Source: Pseudomonas sp. G34
Lineage (GTDB): Bacteria > Pseudomonadota > Gammaproteobacteria > Pseudomonadales > Pseudomonadaceae
Reading direction: 5' to 3'
Length of the DNA: 64,000 bases
Assembly (NCBI RefSeq): GCF_031119625.1
Contig: NZ_JAVHZV010000018.1
Coordinates: 1 to 64,000 of the forward strand
The notes under the pieces are model-generated. The model was not told the origin of the DNA. It worked only from the letters and a program-made list of their open reading frames with translations, and did not search any database. Within the stretch, counting starts at the first letter, position 1. Each line of letters begins with the position of its first letter. Positions 27,606 to 37,411 of the stretch are shown here, piece by piece. The translations under genes and the position numbers were made by a program.

Positions 27606-28369
27606 CGTTTGCCCTCCACCAGCCCGCGGATTTCATTTTTCACCCAGCTGCTGCGCGCTTCCCGGCGCAACACTTCGAGGCGCATGCGCATCAGCAGCAC
27701 CGCGGCGAAGAAGCAGTAGAAGCCCAGCACCATGATCAGCAGCGGCAGCCACATCTGCACCGGCATCGCCGGTTTTTCGATGACGCTGAAGGTGGCCGGC
27801 TGGTGCAGGGTGTTCCACCACTGCACCGAGTACTTGATGATCGGGATATTGATCACCCCGACCACCGCCAGTACCGCGCAGGCCTTGGCAGCGCTGTCGC
27901 GGTTGCTGATCGCCTGGCCGAGGGCGATGACGCCGAAATACAGGAACAGCAGGATCAGCATCGAGGTCAGGCGCGCATCCCAGATCCAGTAGGTGCCCCA
28001 GGTCGGTTTGCCCCAGATGGCGCCGGTGATCAACGCGATGGCGGTCATCCAGGCGCCGACGGGGGCGGCCTGCTGCAGGGCCACGTCGGCCAGTTTCATC
28101 TTCCACACCAGGCCGACCACCCCGGCCACGGCCAGCATCACGTAGATCGACTGGGCCAGGAATGCCGCCGGTACGTGGATGTAGATGATCCGGAAGCTGT
28201 TCCCCTGCTGGTAGTCCGGCGGCGCGAAGGCCAGGCCCCAGACGGTGCCCACAAGCAGCAACAGCGCAGCGGCGATGGCCAGCCCGGGCAGCCAGCGGCC
28301 ACTGATTTCGTAGAACCATTTGGGCGAGCCCAGCTTGTGAAACCATGTCCAGTTCATCAGGTTACTCAT
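27602..28369 (-). CDS. ccmC: Heme exporter/handling protein CcmC
   Basis: CcmC presents heme to CcmE at the periplasmic face. It has 255 residues, six helices and the WWD signature [15 protein letters not shown] near residue 130, between the conserved histidines in [11 protein letters not shown] and [10 protein letters not shown]. It lies 54 bases after ccmB and overlaps ccmD by 4. Confidence 0.95.
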   Translation of the reverse strand: MSNLMNWTWFHKLGSPKWFYEISGRWLPGLAIAAALLLLVGTVWGLAFAPPDYQQGNSFRIIYIHVPAAFLAQSIYVMLAVAGVVGLVWKMKLADVALQQAAPVGAWMTAIALITGAIWGKPTWGTYWIWDARLTSMLILLFLYFGVIALGQAISNRDSAAKACAVLAVVGVINIPIIKYSVQWWNTLHQPATFSVIEKPAMPVQMWLPLLIMVLGFYCFFAAVLLMRMRLEVLRREARSSWVKNEIRGLVEGKR

Positions 28370-28423
28370 CTGTCTCCGAGGTCAGCGCCGAAATGGGAGG
28401 CTAGCCCCGGTTGCACGGTTCAA

Positions 28424-29095
28424 TCATTCGCTGACACTGATTTTCAGGCCGGCGGCAATGGCGAAGGGTGTCAGGGTTATCGTCAGCGCGGCGAGGCTGG
28501 CCAGCCAGAGCAGATGCCCGGCCACCGGCAAGCCTTGCAGGCTCGCCTGCAGGGCTCCGCTGCCGAGAATCAGCACCGGGATGTACAACGGCAGAATCAG
28601 CAGCGCCAACAGCAGCCCGCCGCGCTTGAGGCCCACCGTAAGCGCCGCGCCAATGGCACCGAGCAAACTGAGGATTGGCGTACCCAGCAGCAGGGACGCC
28701 AAAAGCACCGGCAGGCAGCGCCCCGGCAGGCCGAGCATCAATGCCAGCAAGGGCGACAGCAGCACCAGGGCCAGGCCGGAAAACAGCCAGTGGGCCATGA
28801 CCTTGGCCAGCACCAGCACCGGCAAGGGGTGCGAGGAAAGTAGCCATTGCTCCAGGGAGCCGTCTTCGAAGTCGCTGCGAAACAGGCCATCGAGCGAGAG
28901 CAGCACCGCCAGCAGCGCCGCCACCCACACCAGGCCGGGTGAGAGGCTCTGCAGCAACTGCGTTTGCGGGCCGACGGCCAGCGGAAACAGGGCAATGACG
29001 ATAGCGAAGAACACCAGTGGATTGGCCAGCTCTGCAGGGCGCCGACACAGCAGCCGCGCCTCGCGCACGACCAGCAGCATAAACAGGCTATTCAT
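28424..29095 (-). CDS. ccmB: ABC exporter membrane subunit CcmB
   Basis: The 223-residue permease has six helices and pairs with the ATPase CcmA to free CcmE-heme from CcmC. The family opening [19 protein letters not shown] is followed by the conserved loop [20 protein letters not shown] (about residues 66-85). It overlaps ccmA by 4 bases. Confidence 0.94.
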   Translation of the reverse strand: MNSLFMLLVVREARLLCRRPAELANPLVFFAIVIALFPLAVGPQTQLLQSLSPGLVWVAALLAVLLSLDGLFRSDFEDGSLEQWLLSSHPLPVLVLAKVMAHWLFSGLALVLLSPLLALMLGLPGRCLPVLLASLLLGTPILSLLGAIGAALTVGLKRGGLLLALLILPLYIPVLILGSGALQASLQGLPVAGHLLWLASLAALTITLTPFAIAAGLKISVSE

Positions 29096-29727
29096 GCGCC
29101 ATGCTGTCCCAGATCAAGATCCCGGTAGCCATCCGGTACGCGGCGCAGGGAATGGTGAGTGGTGAGCACGACCAGGCCGCCCTCTCGGCAGTGTGCGGCC
29201 AGATGATCTTCCAGTTGACCGACCGCCTGTTTGTCCAGCGCAGTGAAGGGCTCGTCGAGTATCCATAACGGTGGGCCGTGCAGATACAGCCTTGCCAAGG
29301 CCACGCGACGCTGCTGGCCGGCCGACAGGGTATGACAGGGCACATCCTCGAAACCGCGCAGCCCGACAGCCTCCAGGGCCTGCCAGATCTGCTCGCGGCT
29401 GGCCGGGCGATGCAGCGCGCACAGCCAGGCGAGGTTCTCTTCGGCGCTGAGCAGTCCCTTGATCCCCGCGGCGTGGCCGATCCACAGCAGGTCATCGGCG
29501 AGCTCGCCACTGCGCCTGGCAAGGGGTTGGCCCTTGAGATGGACGGTGCCGCTGGACGGTGGCCTGAGGCCGGCGAGCACGCGCAGCAGGCTGGTCTTGC
29601 CGCTGCCGTTGGGGCCGGACACCTGCAGCATCTGCCCGGCGTCCAGCCTGATGTCGAGGTTCTCGAACAACAGCCGCCAATCCCGTTCGCAGGACAGCGC
29701 GGTGGCTTCGAGAAAGGGACTGCTCAC
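29092..29727 (-). CDS. ccmA: ABC transporter ATPase CcmA
   Basis: The 211-residue ATPase has Walker [12 protein letters not shown] (about residues 38-48), signature [18 protein letters not shown] (about 133-150) and Walker [10 protein letters not shown] (about 153-161). The start is GTG at 29727. It is the first gene of the ccm operon and faces the plus-strand FliK-domain gene across about 130 bases, where both promoters should lie. Confidence 0.95.
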   Translation of the reverse strand: MSSPFLEATALSCERDWRLLFENLDIRLDAGQMLQVSGPNGSGKTSLLRVLAGLRPPSSGTVHLKGQPLARRSGELADDLLWIGHAAGIKGLLSAEENLAWLCALHRPASREQIWQALEAVGLRGFEDVPCHTLSAGQQRRVALARLYLHGPPLWILDEPFTALDKQAVGQLEDHLAAHCREGGLVVLTTHHSLRRVPDGYRDLDLGQHGA

Positions 29728-29857
29728 AACGCGGGCACCTGGTTCAAGTCGAGACGATTGTGGCCGCTATACTCTTGCGGACGTTCGGATTGGCCGCGAG
29801 TATACATGCCCGCCCTGCTCGCCCGCAGTGTGCATCGGGCCCAGAGTATGAGACTTA

Positions 29858-31405
29858 ATGACCGAGATCAGTGGATCGCGTCCTGTTGCCCCCCAGCCGG
29901 CGGCCAACAGACCGGCAGTTAGCGCCGCCGACCTGGCGGTAAAGCTGCTCAAGCCCCTCGACGGCCTGATGGCAGCGGGGGAAAGCGCCAAGGCCGAGGT
30001 GGTTGGCGTCAAGGAAGGCGTACAGAACTTCCAGCTGATGCTGCGCGTGACCCTGGACGGCGGCCGCCAGGCAACCCTGCAGGCCAGCAGCCCGCAGCCG
30101 CTCGCCCAGGGCACGGCGCTGGCCGTCACCGCACTCTCCGATACCCGCCTGGCGCTGGCCGTACTGGCCGGCGGCAACAAACCGCTGACCAGCATCGACC
30201 TCGAGCAGTTGCCGGTTGGCACCCTGCTGCAAGGCAAGGTGCTTTCGCGCGAGGCAATGCCCGTGCAGGTCGCGCAGACCACCGTCTTCAAGGTGCTGGT
30301 CAACCTGCTCAACACCGGGCTGGCCGGCAAGACCCTGAGCCTGGAAACCAGCCTCGACCTGCCGCCGGGCAGCCTGCTCAGCGCGCGGGTGCAGGGTGAC
30401 CAGTCCCTCGCCTTTCTGCCGCTCAGTGGCCGTCTCGACCAGCTCGCCCTGCTCCAGCAGCTCGGCAACCAGCAAAGCCGCCAAGGCTCGCTGGAAGGCC
30501 TGATGGCGGCGCTCAAGGGCATGGGCGGCCAGGGTGGCCTGCCCGATGGTTTGAAGGGCAGCATCGACAAACTGCTGGCCGGCTTGCCGAGTGGCGAGCA
30601 GCTGAGCGATGGCAAGAGCCTGATGAAAGCACTGGAAAACAGCGGGCTGTTTCTCGAGAGCAAACTGCTGGCCGGCCAGACCAGCGGCCTGGGCACCGAC
30701 ATGAAGGCCAACCTGCTGCGCCTGGTCAGCCAGTTGCTGCCCTTGCTGCCCGGCGCCGCGCCCCTGGCGGCGGCGACCGCTTCGGCCAATGCCATGACCC
30801 AGGCGCTGCCGGCCTTCGCCCGCAACGTGCTGGGCAATATCGGCCAGAGCAGCGGCCGCCAGCAGGCGATGAGCTTCCCCCTGCCCAGCCGCCTGCTGCA
30901 ATCGATGGATGAAGAGGCTGACCTGGAAGCGTTGCTCAAGCTCGCGGCCGCCGCCATCTCGCGCCTGCAGACCCACCAGTTGTCGAGCCTCTCACAGAGC
31001 CAGGTCGGCCCCGAGGGCCAGCTGTTGACCACCTGGCAGATGGAGCTACCGATGCGCAATCAGCACGAACTGGTGCCGCTGCAGGTGAAGATCCAGCACG
31101 AGGAGCCGGCGCCGTCCGGCAAGCAGGATCCCAAGGAAGCGCTGTGGCGTATCGACCTGGCATTCGACCTGGATCCCCTGGGGCCGCTGCAGGTGCAGGC
31201 GCAGCTGGCCCATGGCAGCCTGTCCAGCCAACTGTGGGCCGAGCGTGCCAGCACCGCCGGGCTGATCGACCGCGAACTGGGCAACTTGCGCGAACGCCTG
31301 GTCGCCGCCGGCCTGACGGTGAGTGACCTGGTGTGCAGCCAGGGCACGCCGCCACAGGGCCCGAAAACCTCCCTGGAACAACGCTGGGTCGATGAAACCG
31401 CATGA
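29858..31405 (+). CDS. FliK-domain (hook-length-control-like) protein
   Basis: The 515-residue protein has a variable, Gln/Leu-rich N-terminal two thirds and a C-terminal Flg_hook domain (about residues 375-495) in which LDPLGPLQVQAQLAHGSLSSQ and RERLVAAGLTVSDL are the conserved parts. The real fliK of the main operon is at 52660, so this is a second FliK-like protein. It overlaps the next gene, a stand-alone FlhB C-terminal domain, by ATGA, which suggests that they act together on export-gate switching. The pair sits next to ccmA in Pseudomonas generally. The role is not established. Confidence 0.8.
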   Translation: MTEISGSRPVAPQPAANRPAVSAADLAVKLLKPLDGLMAAGESAKAEVVGVKEGVQNFQLMLRVTLDGGRQATLQASSPQPLAQGTALAVTALSDTRLALAVLAGGNKPLTSIDLEQLPVGTLLQGKVLSREAMPVQVAQTTVFKVLVNLLNTGLAGKTLSLETSLDLPPGSLLSARVQGDQSLAFLPLSGRLDQLALLQQLGNQQSRQGSLEGLMAALKGMGGQGGLPDGLKGSIDKLLAGLPSGEQLSDGKSLMKALENSGLFLESKLLAGQTSGLGTDMKANLLRLVSQLLPLLPGAAPLAAATASANAMTQALPAFARNVLGNIGQSSGRQQAMSFPLPSRLLQSMDEEADLEALLKLAAAAISRLQTHQLSSLSQSQVGPEGQLLTTWQMELPMRNQHELVPLQVKIQHEEPAPSGKQDPKEALWRIDLAFDLDPLGPLQVQAQLAHGSLSSQLWAERASTAGLIDRELGNLRERLVAAGLTVSDLVCSQGTPPQGPKTSLEQRWVDETA

Positions 31406-31740
31406 GTAAGACCACCCGCCAGGCCATCGCCCTCACCTACGACGGCCAGAATGCCCCCAACCTCAGCGCCAAGGGCGACGATGAGCTGGCCGAGGCGATA
31501 CTGGCCATCGCCCGCGCTCACGACGTGCCGATCTACGAAAACGCCGAACTGGTGCGCCTGCTCGCGCGCCTGGAACTCGGCGAGGCGATTCCCGAGCAGC
31601 TGTACCGCTGCATCGCGGAGATCATCGCCTTCGCCTGGTACCTGAAAGGCAAGTTCCCGGCCGGCTTCGACCCGCGCGGCAAGCCCAAGGAGGGGCCGCT
31701 GATGCTCGAAGGGCCTGCTGGTAACAACCCTAAGCGCTAG
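31402..31740 (+). CDS. Stand-alone FlhB C-terminal cytoplasmic domain protein
   Basis: The 112-residue protein has only the cytosolic FlhB_C/YscU_C domain: RQAIALTYDGQNAPNLSAKG, then DDELAEAILAIARAHDVPIYENAELVRLL, as in FlhB after its cleavage site. It lacks the transmembrane part, and in place of the autocleaving NPTH loop it has LTYDG. It is translationally coupled to the FliK-domain gene. Similar proteins are often called FhlP-like. It may substitute for, or modulate, the switch domain of FlhB (46949-48085). Confidence 0.85.
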   Translation: MSKTTRQAIALTYDGQNAPNLSAKGDDELAEAILAIARAHDVPIYENAELVRLLARLELGEAIPEQLYRCIAEIIAFAWYLKGKFPAGFDPRGKPKEGPLMLEGPAGNNPKR

Positions 31741-31756
31741 ATCACCAGCCGACCGC

Positions 31757-31877
31757 AGCCCGGAGTATCGCTTCGCTCAACGCCCGGCCACGGGTATGCA
31801 ACGCGCCGGCAGGGAACTGCATTGGTCATTTGCAGATCTGGACGTAGCCTGGGTGGAGCGAAGCGATACCCGGGAGC
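31757..31877. repeat. Inverted pair of CCCGGG-type dispersed repeats
   Basis: AGCCCGGAGTATCGCTTCGC at 31757 and GTAGCCTGGGTGGAGCGAAG at 31843 are inverted copies of the family at 16805. They lie between two convergent genes, so a large hairpin could serve as a two-way terminator. Confidence 0.65.
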
Positions 31878-31898
31878 GAGATTCGCGGGGAAAAATGC

Positions 31899-32297
31899 TC
31901 AGGAGCGGCGCGCCTGATGCAGCTTGGCGACTAGTTCCGCTTCGGCCTTGCTGAGGCCGCAGGATTGGGTGAGGTCGTCGGCGCTGGCGCCCATGCCGAC
32001 CAGCCTCGCAGCCTGCGTGAACGACAGGCTGGTGGGATCGCGCTGCTCGATCTGGGTCAGCTTGTCCGGCAACGGCGCCACGGTACGGCGCAGCTCGTGC
32101 AGTTCTTCGCCCATGCGGATGCTACCGGTCAGGTAGGTGTCCAGGCGCTTGCCCAGCTCGCGGATGCGCTGGTCACGCTGGGCATCGCGTTCGGCCTGTA
32201 ATTGGCTGGCCAGGCGCAGACGCCCTGCGAGCCACACGCAGGTGCCTACCAGCCCGGCACAGACCAGCGCCAGAACGATCAGAGCAGCCTCGAGCAC
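31899..32297 (-). CDS. DUF2802 protein downstream of cheW
   Basis: The 132-residue protein has one N-terminal helix (LIVLALVCAGLVGTCVWLAG, about residues 5-24), a coiled-coil region (about 30-75) and a C-terminal segment AARLVGMGASADDLTQSCGLSKAEAELVAKL that looks like a helix-turn-helix. It matches the Pseudomonas DUF2802 gene that ends the chemotaxis operon. The function is unknown; polar-anchoring or regulatory roles are possible. Confidence 0.8.
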   Translation of the reverse strand: MLEAALIVLALVCAGLVGTCVWLAGRLRLASQLQAERDAQRDQRIRELGKRLDTYLTGSIRMGEELHELRRTVAPLPDKLTQIEQRDPTSLSFTQAARLVGMGASADDLTQSCGLSKAEAELVAKLHQARRS

Positions 32298-32298
32298 G

Positions 32299-32778
32299 TC
32301 AGATGCTCTCCAGCTCCGACCACTCCTCCTCGCTCATCATCTTGTCCAGCTCGACCAGAATCAGCAGCTCGCCGTTCTTGTTGCAGACGCCCTGGATGAA
32401 CTTGGCCGACTCGTCGTTACCGACGTTCGGTGCGGTTTCCACTTCGGACTGACGCAGGTAAACCACTTCGGCCACGCTGTCGACCAGGATGCCCACCACC
32501 TGCTTGTCCGCTTCGATGATGACGATCCGGGTGTTGTCGGTCACGTCGGACGAATCGAGGCCGAAACGCTGGCGCGTGTCGATCACGGTGACCACGTTGC
32601 CGCGCAGGTTGATGATCCCCAGCACGTAGCTCGGCGCGCCCGGTACGGGGGCGATCTCGGTGTAACGCAGCACTTCCTGTACCTGCATCACGTTGATGCC
32701 GTAGGTTTCGTTATCCAGACGGAACGTGACCCACTGCAGGATCGGATCTTCAGCGCCTTGTGCAGAGCTTTTCTTCAT
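32299..32778 (-). CDS. cheW: Chemotaxis coupling protein CheW
   Basis: CheW links chemoreceptors to the kinase CheA. It has 159 residues, all one CheW SH3-like domain: VTFRLDNETYGINVMQVQEVL (residues about 16-36), GIINLRGNVVTVIDTR (about 53-68) and VYLRQSEVETAPN. It is conserved with P. aeruginosa CheW of cluster I. It lies one base from the DUF2802 gene and 85 bases after parP. Confidence 0.95.
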   Translation of the reverse strand: MKKSSAQGAEDPILQWVTFRLDNETYGINVMQVQEVLRYTEIAPVPGAPSYVLGIINLRGNVVTVIDTRQRFGLDSSDVTDNTRIVIIEADKQVVGILVDSVAEVVYLRQSEVETAPNVGNDESAKFIQGVCNKNGELLILVELDKMMSEEEWSELESI

Positions 32779-32863
32779 GGCCTAGCCTCGTCATTGACCG
32801 CGCGTTGCGGTGCGCGGGAGTCCCGCTATTCAGGTGATCGCACGCTGTCGCGTACGAACGTTA

Positions 32864-33694
32864 TCAGTGTATCTGTCCGTTGCGCATGCGCTTGGCGGCA
32901 CCGCTGGCGATCAACTCGGCCAACGCGGCGACATCCAGCAGCGCGCACATGTGTTCGATCACGGTACCGGCCAGCCAGGGTCGTTGCGAGCGCTGACTGC
33001 GCCATTTGATCTCGTCCGGATTGAGGCGAATCGAGCGGCTGACCTGATGAACGGCCAACCCCCACTCGTAGCCCTGCACGGAAATCACGTACTGCAGCCC
33101 CTGCTTGAAATCATCCCGGTAACGATCCGGCATGACCCAGCGTGCGGTGTCGAGCACCTTCAGGTTGCCGGACTGTGATGGCAGTATGCCCAAAAACCAG
33201 TCCGGTTGGCCAAACAAAGGTGTCAGTTCCTGGCCGGCCAGCGGATAGATCGAGCCCAGGCAGACCAACGGCACGGCAAGGGTCAGGCCCGCGACATCGA
33301 ACAACAGGCATTCGAAGGGCTCTTCCGCCCACGCGGGGCGCCCATCGGGCTGGGTCAGGAAAATCTGTGGCGCCGGGCGATGCACCTCGGCGACCGGTTC
33401 GACAACCGGCGGCATGGGAATCGGCTCGACGATGAGCGGTGCAACGACTTCGGCCAGCGGCTCGCTCGGCACTTCGGCGGCGGCGGGCTGAACCAGGCTC
33501 AACGCAGGTGCTTCGGCGCGCGGCGTCAGCTGCGCATCACGCACCTGCTCTTCGAGCACTGCGGCCTCGAAGTCATCCAGGGTGCTTTCCTCGAGCGTCT
33601 GCTCGAGTTCGATGGCGGCGTCCTGCAGCAGCCCATCGAGATAGGACTGCAGCGCCAGTTGGGGCCGATTTGCGGTGGCAGTGGAGCGACTCAT
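32864..33694 (-). CDS. parP: CheW-domain protein ParP (polar array localisation)
   Basis: The 276-residue protein has a variable Pro/Ala/Glu-rich N-terminal half and a C-terminal CheW-like array-integration domain (about residues 135-276; FECLLFDVAGLTLAVPLVCLG, then LGILPSQSGNLKVLDTA). In Vibrio and Pseudomonas such proteins bind the ATPase ParC and CheA to keep the array at the flagellated pole. Its position between parC and cheW fits that role. Confidence 0.87.
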   Translation of the reverse strand: MSRSTATANRPQLALQSYLDGLLQDAAIELEQTLEESTLDDFEAAVLEEQVRDAQLTPRAEAPALSLVQPAAAEVPSEPLAEVVAPLIVEPIPMPPVVEPVAEVHRPAPQIFLTQPDGRPAWAEEPFECLLFDVAGLTLAVPLVCLGSIYPLAGQELTPLFGQPDWFLGILPSQSGNLKVLDTARWVMPDRYRDDFKQGLQYVISVQGYEWGLAVHQVSRSIRLNPDEIKWRSQRSQRPWLAGTVIEHMCALLDVAALAELIASGAAKRMRNGQIH

Positions 33695-33785
33695 GAAGGC
33701 AACCTGCAGAAGAGTTCTGTATGAGCTATCGGCCGCTGGGGCGGCAGACTTGAGCCGGTTCGTGCAGAATATTCAGCCGCCATGA

Positions 33786-34574
33786 TCAGGCCACCTGGGA
33801 GGCGGGCTGCTGCGCCAGCAAATGCTTGAGCAGCGCCCGGTAGGCGATGGTGCCACGGCTGTTGCCATCGAACTGCGAAGGCGTCAGCCCTGCCCGGCTG
33901 GCGTCACGCAGGCGGGTATCGACGGGAATGTAGGCCTGCCAGAGCTGCTCGGGGTAGCTTTGCTTGAGCAGGCGCAGGGTCGACAGCGAAGCCTGGGTGC
34001 GGCGGTCGAACAGCGTCGGCACGATGGTGTAAGGCAGCGCCTGCTTGCGTGAGCGATTGATCATGGTCAGGGTGTTGACCATGCGCTCCAGGCCCTTGAC
34101 CGCCAGGAACTCGGTCTGCACCGGAATCACCAGTTGCTGGCTGGCCGCCAGGGCATTGACCATCAACACGCCGAGCAAGGGCGGGCTGTCGATCACTGCA
34201 TAATCGAAGTCCTGCCACAGCTGCGCCAGGCTCTTGGCGATCACCAGGCCCAGGCCGCTCTGCCCCGGCGACTGACGCTCCAGGGTGGCCAGGGCGGTGC
34301 TCGACGGCAATAAAGAAATCTGTTCGTGGCTGGTGGGCAGCAGCAACTGCTTCGGCAGGCCCTGGGGCACGTTGCCCTGGTGCTGGAACAGGTCGAAATT
34401 GCTGTTCTCCAGGGTGTCCGGGTCGTGACCGAAGTAGCTGGTCATCGAGCCATGGGGGTCGAGGTCGACCACCACCACGCGCTTGCCGGCATCGGCCAAC
34501 AGGCCTGCCAGGGCAATACTGGAAGTGGTCTTGCCCACGCCGCCTTTCTGATTCGATACAGCCCACACTCTCAT
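33786..34574 (-). CDS. parC: ParA-like ATPase ParC, polar positioning of chemotaxis arrays
   Basis: The ATPase has the deviant Walker A KGGVGKTTSSIALAGLL (about residues 10-26), then VVVDLDPHGSMTSYFG and DYAVIDSPPLLGVLM (Walker B). I chose ATG 34574 (262 residues), giving MRVWAVSNQKGG as in orthologues; an ATG nine bases upstream is possible. It directs chemotaxis arrays to the cell pole with ParP. It follows motD by about 40 bases. Confidence 0.92.
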   Translation of the reverse strand: MRVWAVSNQKGGVGKTTSSIALAGLLADAGKRVVVVDLDPHGSMTSYFGHDPDTLENSNFDLFQHQGNVPQGLPKQLLLPTSHEQISLLPSSTALATLERQSPGQSGLGLVIAKSLAQLWQDFDYAVIDSPPLLGVLMVNALAASQQLVIPVQTEFLAVKGLERMVNTLTMINRSRKQALPYTIVPTLFDRRTQASLSTLRLLKQSYPEQLWQAYIPVDTRLRDASRAGLTPSQFDGNSRGTIAYRALLKHLLAQQPASQVA

Positions 34575-34614
34575 AATCTTCATCCTCCCGGGGAAAGGCT
34601 AGGCCTGGCCGAGA

Positions 34615-35499
34615 CTAGTTGTCCATTTCAGGGACTGGCGACGGGGAATTGACGGCGTCGTTGGCGGACGCCGGTGCTGCAAGCTCTTTAGCAGGTTGCG
34701 TGCCAGCGCGTTGCAGCGCTGCATCAGGCTGCGCATTGGCGCTTCCCACACCACTCACACTACGCCGTACATCGAGATTGCGCGAGACCACCAGCACTAC
34801 CCGGCGATTGCGCGCCCTGCCCTCCGCCGTGGCGTTGTCGGCCACCGGCTGGAACTCGCCGTAGCCCACGGCGGCCAGGCGCGACGGATCGACGCCATCC
34901 ATGGCCAGCATACGCACGATGCTTGCCGCCCGCGCCGCAGACAGCTCCCAGTTGGTGGGGAACTGCGCGGTCTTGATCGGCTGGTTGTCGGTGAACCCTT
35001 CGACGTGCACCGGGTTGCCATAAGGTGCCAGGATCTTGGCGATCTTCTCGATGATCGCGAAGGCCTCGTCGTTCGGCAGTGCATCGCCACTGGGAAACAG
35101 CAGCCCGGAGCTCAACTCGATCTCGATCCACAGTTCGTTGCCGCGCACCTTGAGCTGATCGCTCTGCAGCAGGCCGCCAAAGGCATCGCGAATGCTGTCG
35201 GCGATGGTCTGCAGAGTGGACGCGGCGATCTGCTGCGGCGCCGCCTCGTCAACCATCGAACGATCCGGCTCGGTGGTACGCGGGCGCTCGTCGCCAACCG
35301 GAATGGGCTTGATCGAACGGTCAGGCTGGTTGAAAACGCCGGTCAGGCTGTCCGAAAGGATCTTGTACTTGCCTTCGTTGATCGAAGAAATCGAATACAT
35401 GACCACGAAGAACGCGAATAGCAGGGTGATGAAATCCGCGTAGGAAACCAGCCAGCGCTCGTGGTTCTCGTGTTCTTCGTGGTGGCGTCGGCGGGCCAT
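34615..35499 (-). CDS. motD: Flagellar stator protein MotD (MotB family)
   Basis: The 294-residue stator subunit has a basic N-terminus (ARRRHHEEHENHERW), one transmembrane helix with the proton-channel Asp in VSYADFITLLFAFFVVMYS (Asp about residue 22), and a periplasmic OmpA/MotB peptidoglycan domain (about 120-235; VEGFTDNQPI, TNWELSAARAASIV). A Pro/Ala tail follows. It pairs with MotC, encoded two bases upstream. Confidence 0.94.
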   Translation of the reverse strand: MARRRHHEEHENHERWLVSYADFITLLFAFFVVMYSISSINEGKYKILSDSLTGVFNQPDRSIKPIPVGDERPRTTEPDRSMVDEAAPQQIAASTLQTIADSIRDAFGGLLQSDQLKVRGNELWIEIELSSGLLFPSGDALPNDEAFAIIEKIAKILAPYGNPVHVEGFTDNQPIKTAQFPTNWELSAARAASIVRMLAMDGVDPSRLAAVGYGEFQPVADNATAEGRARNRRVVLVVSRNLDVRRSVSGVGSANAQPDAALQRAGTQPAKELAAPASANDAVNSPSPVPEMDN

Positions 35500-35501
35500 G
35501 A

Positions 35502-36242
35502 TCAGCTCATGAAGCCTTGCAGCTTCAGCTCGATGGACCGCGGGTTCTCGCCCTCACCAATGGACAGGATGCCTTCCAGAAGCATCTCCCGGTACGCCGA
35601 CTGGCGCAGGGCTACTGATTTCAGCTTGTTGCCGATCGGCAGCAGCAGCAGGTTGGCGATGGCCACGCCGTAGATGGTAGCGACGAACGCCACGGCAATG
35701 CCGCTACCCAGCAGGCTGGGGTCGGCGAGGTTGCCCATCACGTGGATCAACCCCATGACCGCGCCGATGATGCCGATGGTCGGTGCGTAGCCGCCCATGC
35801 ATTCGAAGAACTTGGCGGCCTGGATATCACGGCTTTCCTGGGTGTAGAGATCCACCTCGAGAATGCTGCGAATGGCTTCCGGCTCGGTGCCGTCGACCAG
35901 CAGCTGCAACCCCTTGCGGGCGTAGGCATCGGGCTCGCCATCGGCGACCGCCTCCAAACCCAGCAGGCCTTCCTTGCGCGCGGTCATGCTCCAGTTGACC
36001 ACCCGGTCGATGCCGCCTGGCAGGTCGATCTGCGGCGGCACGAAGATCCAGCGCAGGATGCTCACGGCGCGCTTGAACACCGCCACGGGGGTCTGCAGCA
36101 AGGCCGCGCCCAGGGTTCCGCCGATCACGATCAGCGCCGCCGGGCCGTTGAGCAGTGCCGAGACATGACCGCCTTCCAGGTAGTTGCCGCCAAGAATCGC
36201 GACGAACGCCAGAATGACGCCGATCAGACTCAGCACATCCAT
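35502..36242 (-). CDS. motC: Flagellar stator protein MotC (MotA family)
   Basis: The 246-residue protein has four helices. It starts DVLSLIGVILAFVAILGGNYLEGG, and AKFFECMGGYAPTIGIIGAVMGLIHVM forms helix 3 with the proline and glycine residues of the ion channel. The cytosolic loop RKEGLLGLEAVADGEPD contacts FliG. With MotD it forms the second proton-driven stator of Pseudomonas. The start shares a base with the cheB stop. Confidence 0.94.
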   Translation of the reverse strand: MDVLSLIGVILAFVAILGGNYLEGGHVSALLNGPAALIVIGGTLGAALLQTPVAVFKRAVSILRWIFVPPQIDLPGGIDRVVNWSMTARKEGLLGLEAVADGEPDAYARKGLQLLVDGTEPEAIRSILEVDLYTQESRDIQAAKFFECMGGYAPTIGIIGAVMGLIHVMGNLADPSLLGSGIAVAFVATIYGVAIANLLLLPIGNKLKSVALRQSAYREMLLEGILSIGEGENPRSIELKLQGFMS

Positions 36243-37369
36243 CAGAGGCAGGCCTCGACCAGATGGCGACCGATATCATCGAGGGGATAGACGGCGTCGG
36301 CCAGGTTGGCCTTGACGATGGCCATGGGCATGCCGTAGATCACGCAGCTGGCTTCATCCTGGGCCCAGATCTGACTGCCGCCCTGCTTGAGCAGGCGCGC
36401 ACCCTCACGGCCGTCTGCGCCCATGCCGGTCAATACCACGGCCAGCACCTTGTCGTTGTACGACTTGGCCGCCGAACCGAAGGTGATGTCCACGCAGGGC
36501 TTGTAGTTCAGGCGCTCGTCACCGGGCAGGATGCGGATCGTACCGCGGCCGTCGATCATCATCTGCTTGCCGCCCGGCGCCAGGATGGCCAGGCCGGGGC
36601 GCAGGATGTCGCCGTCCTCGGCTTCCTTGACGTTGATCTTGCACAGCTTGTCCAGACGCTCGGCAAAGGCCTTGGTGAAGGCTGCCGGCATGTGCTGGAT
36701 CAGCACGATGGGCGTCGGGAAATTGGCTGGCAACTGGGTCAGTACGCGCTGCAGGGCAACCGGGCCGCCCGTCGAGGTGCCGATCGCCACCAGCTTGTAG
36801 GCCTTGCGCTTGGGCGCCGCACTGGCCGAGGCGCTGGGCCGCTCGACCGGCGGTTGGCTGACGCTTGGCTGCGGGCGTGCGGCCGCCGTGGTGGTGCTCG
36901 GGGCGCTGGCAGGTCGGCTCGTGCTACCGCCGGCAGGCGGCGTCACGGACGCCGTGCCGACCCCCCGGCGGTTGCTGCGCGAGATGCTGTGGACCTTCTC
37001 GCACAGCAGCTGCTTGACCTTCTCGGGATTGCGCGAGATGTCTTCGAAGTTCTTCGGCAGAAAGTCCACCGCACCGGCGTCCAGCGCATCCAGGGTGACC
37101 CGGGCGCCTTCGTGGGTGAGCGAGGAGAACATCAGCACCGGTGTCGGGCAGCGCTGCATGATGTTGCGCACGGAGGTGATGCCATCCATGAGCGGCATCT
37201 CGTAATCCATGGTGATCACGTCTGGCTTGAGCGCCAGCGCCTGATCGATGGCTTCGCGCCCGTTGGTGGCCGTACCGACCACGGTGATGTTGGGGTCCGA
37301 GGAGAGAATCTCCGAAACTCTGCGCCGGAAAAAACCGGAGTCGTCGACTACCAGTACCTTGACAACCAT
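36242..37369 (-). CDS. cheB: Chemotaxis methylesterase CheB
   Basis: The enzyme demethylates and deamidates receptors during adaptation. At 375 residues it has a receiver domain (residues 1-125; Asp10, phosphoacceptor Asp55 in [10 protein letters not shown]), a Ser/Pro/Ala linker of about 65 residues and the methylesterase domain with catalytic Ser in [11 protein letters not shown], His in [17 protein letters not shown] and Asp in [11 protein letters not shown] chose the ATG at 37369 over a longer frame, because [17 protein letters not shown] is the family start. Confidence 0.95.
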   Translation of the reverse strand: MVVKVLVVDDSGFFRRRVSEILSSDPNITVVGTATNGREAIDQALALKPDVITMDYEMPLMDGITSVRNIMQRCPTPVLMFSSLTHEGARVTLDALDAGAVDFLPKNFEDISRNPEKVKQLLCEKVHSISRSNRRGVGTASVTPPAGGSTSRPASAPSTTTAAARPQPSVSQPPVERPSASASAAPKRKAYKLVAIGTSTGGPVALQRVLTQLPANFPTPIVLIQHMPAAFTKAFAERLDKLCKINVKEAEDGDILRPGLAILAPGGKQMMIDGRGTIRILPGDERLNYKPCVDITFGSAAKSYNDKVLAVVLTGMGADGREGARLLKQGGSQIWAQDEASCVIYGMPMAIVKANLADAVYPLDDIGRHLVEACL

Positions 37370-37411
37370 AAACACTCCTAAGCGGCACGGCCGTCGCCGT
37401 GCCGTGGACAA

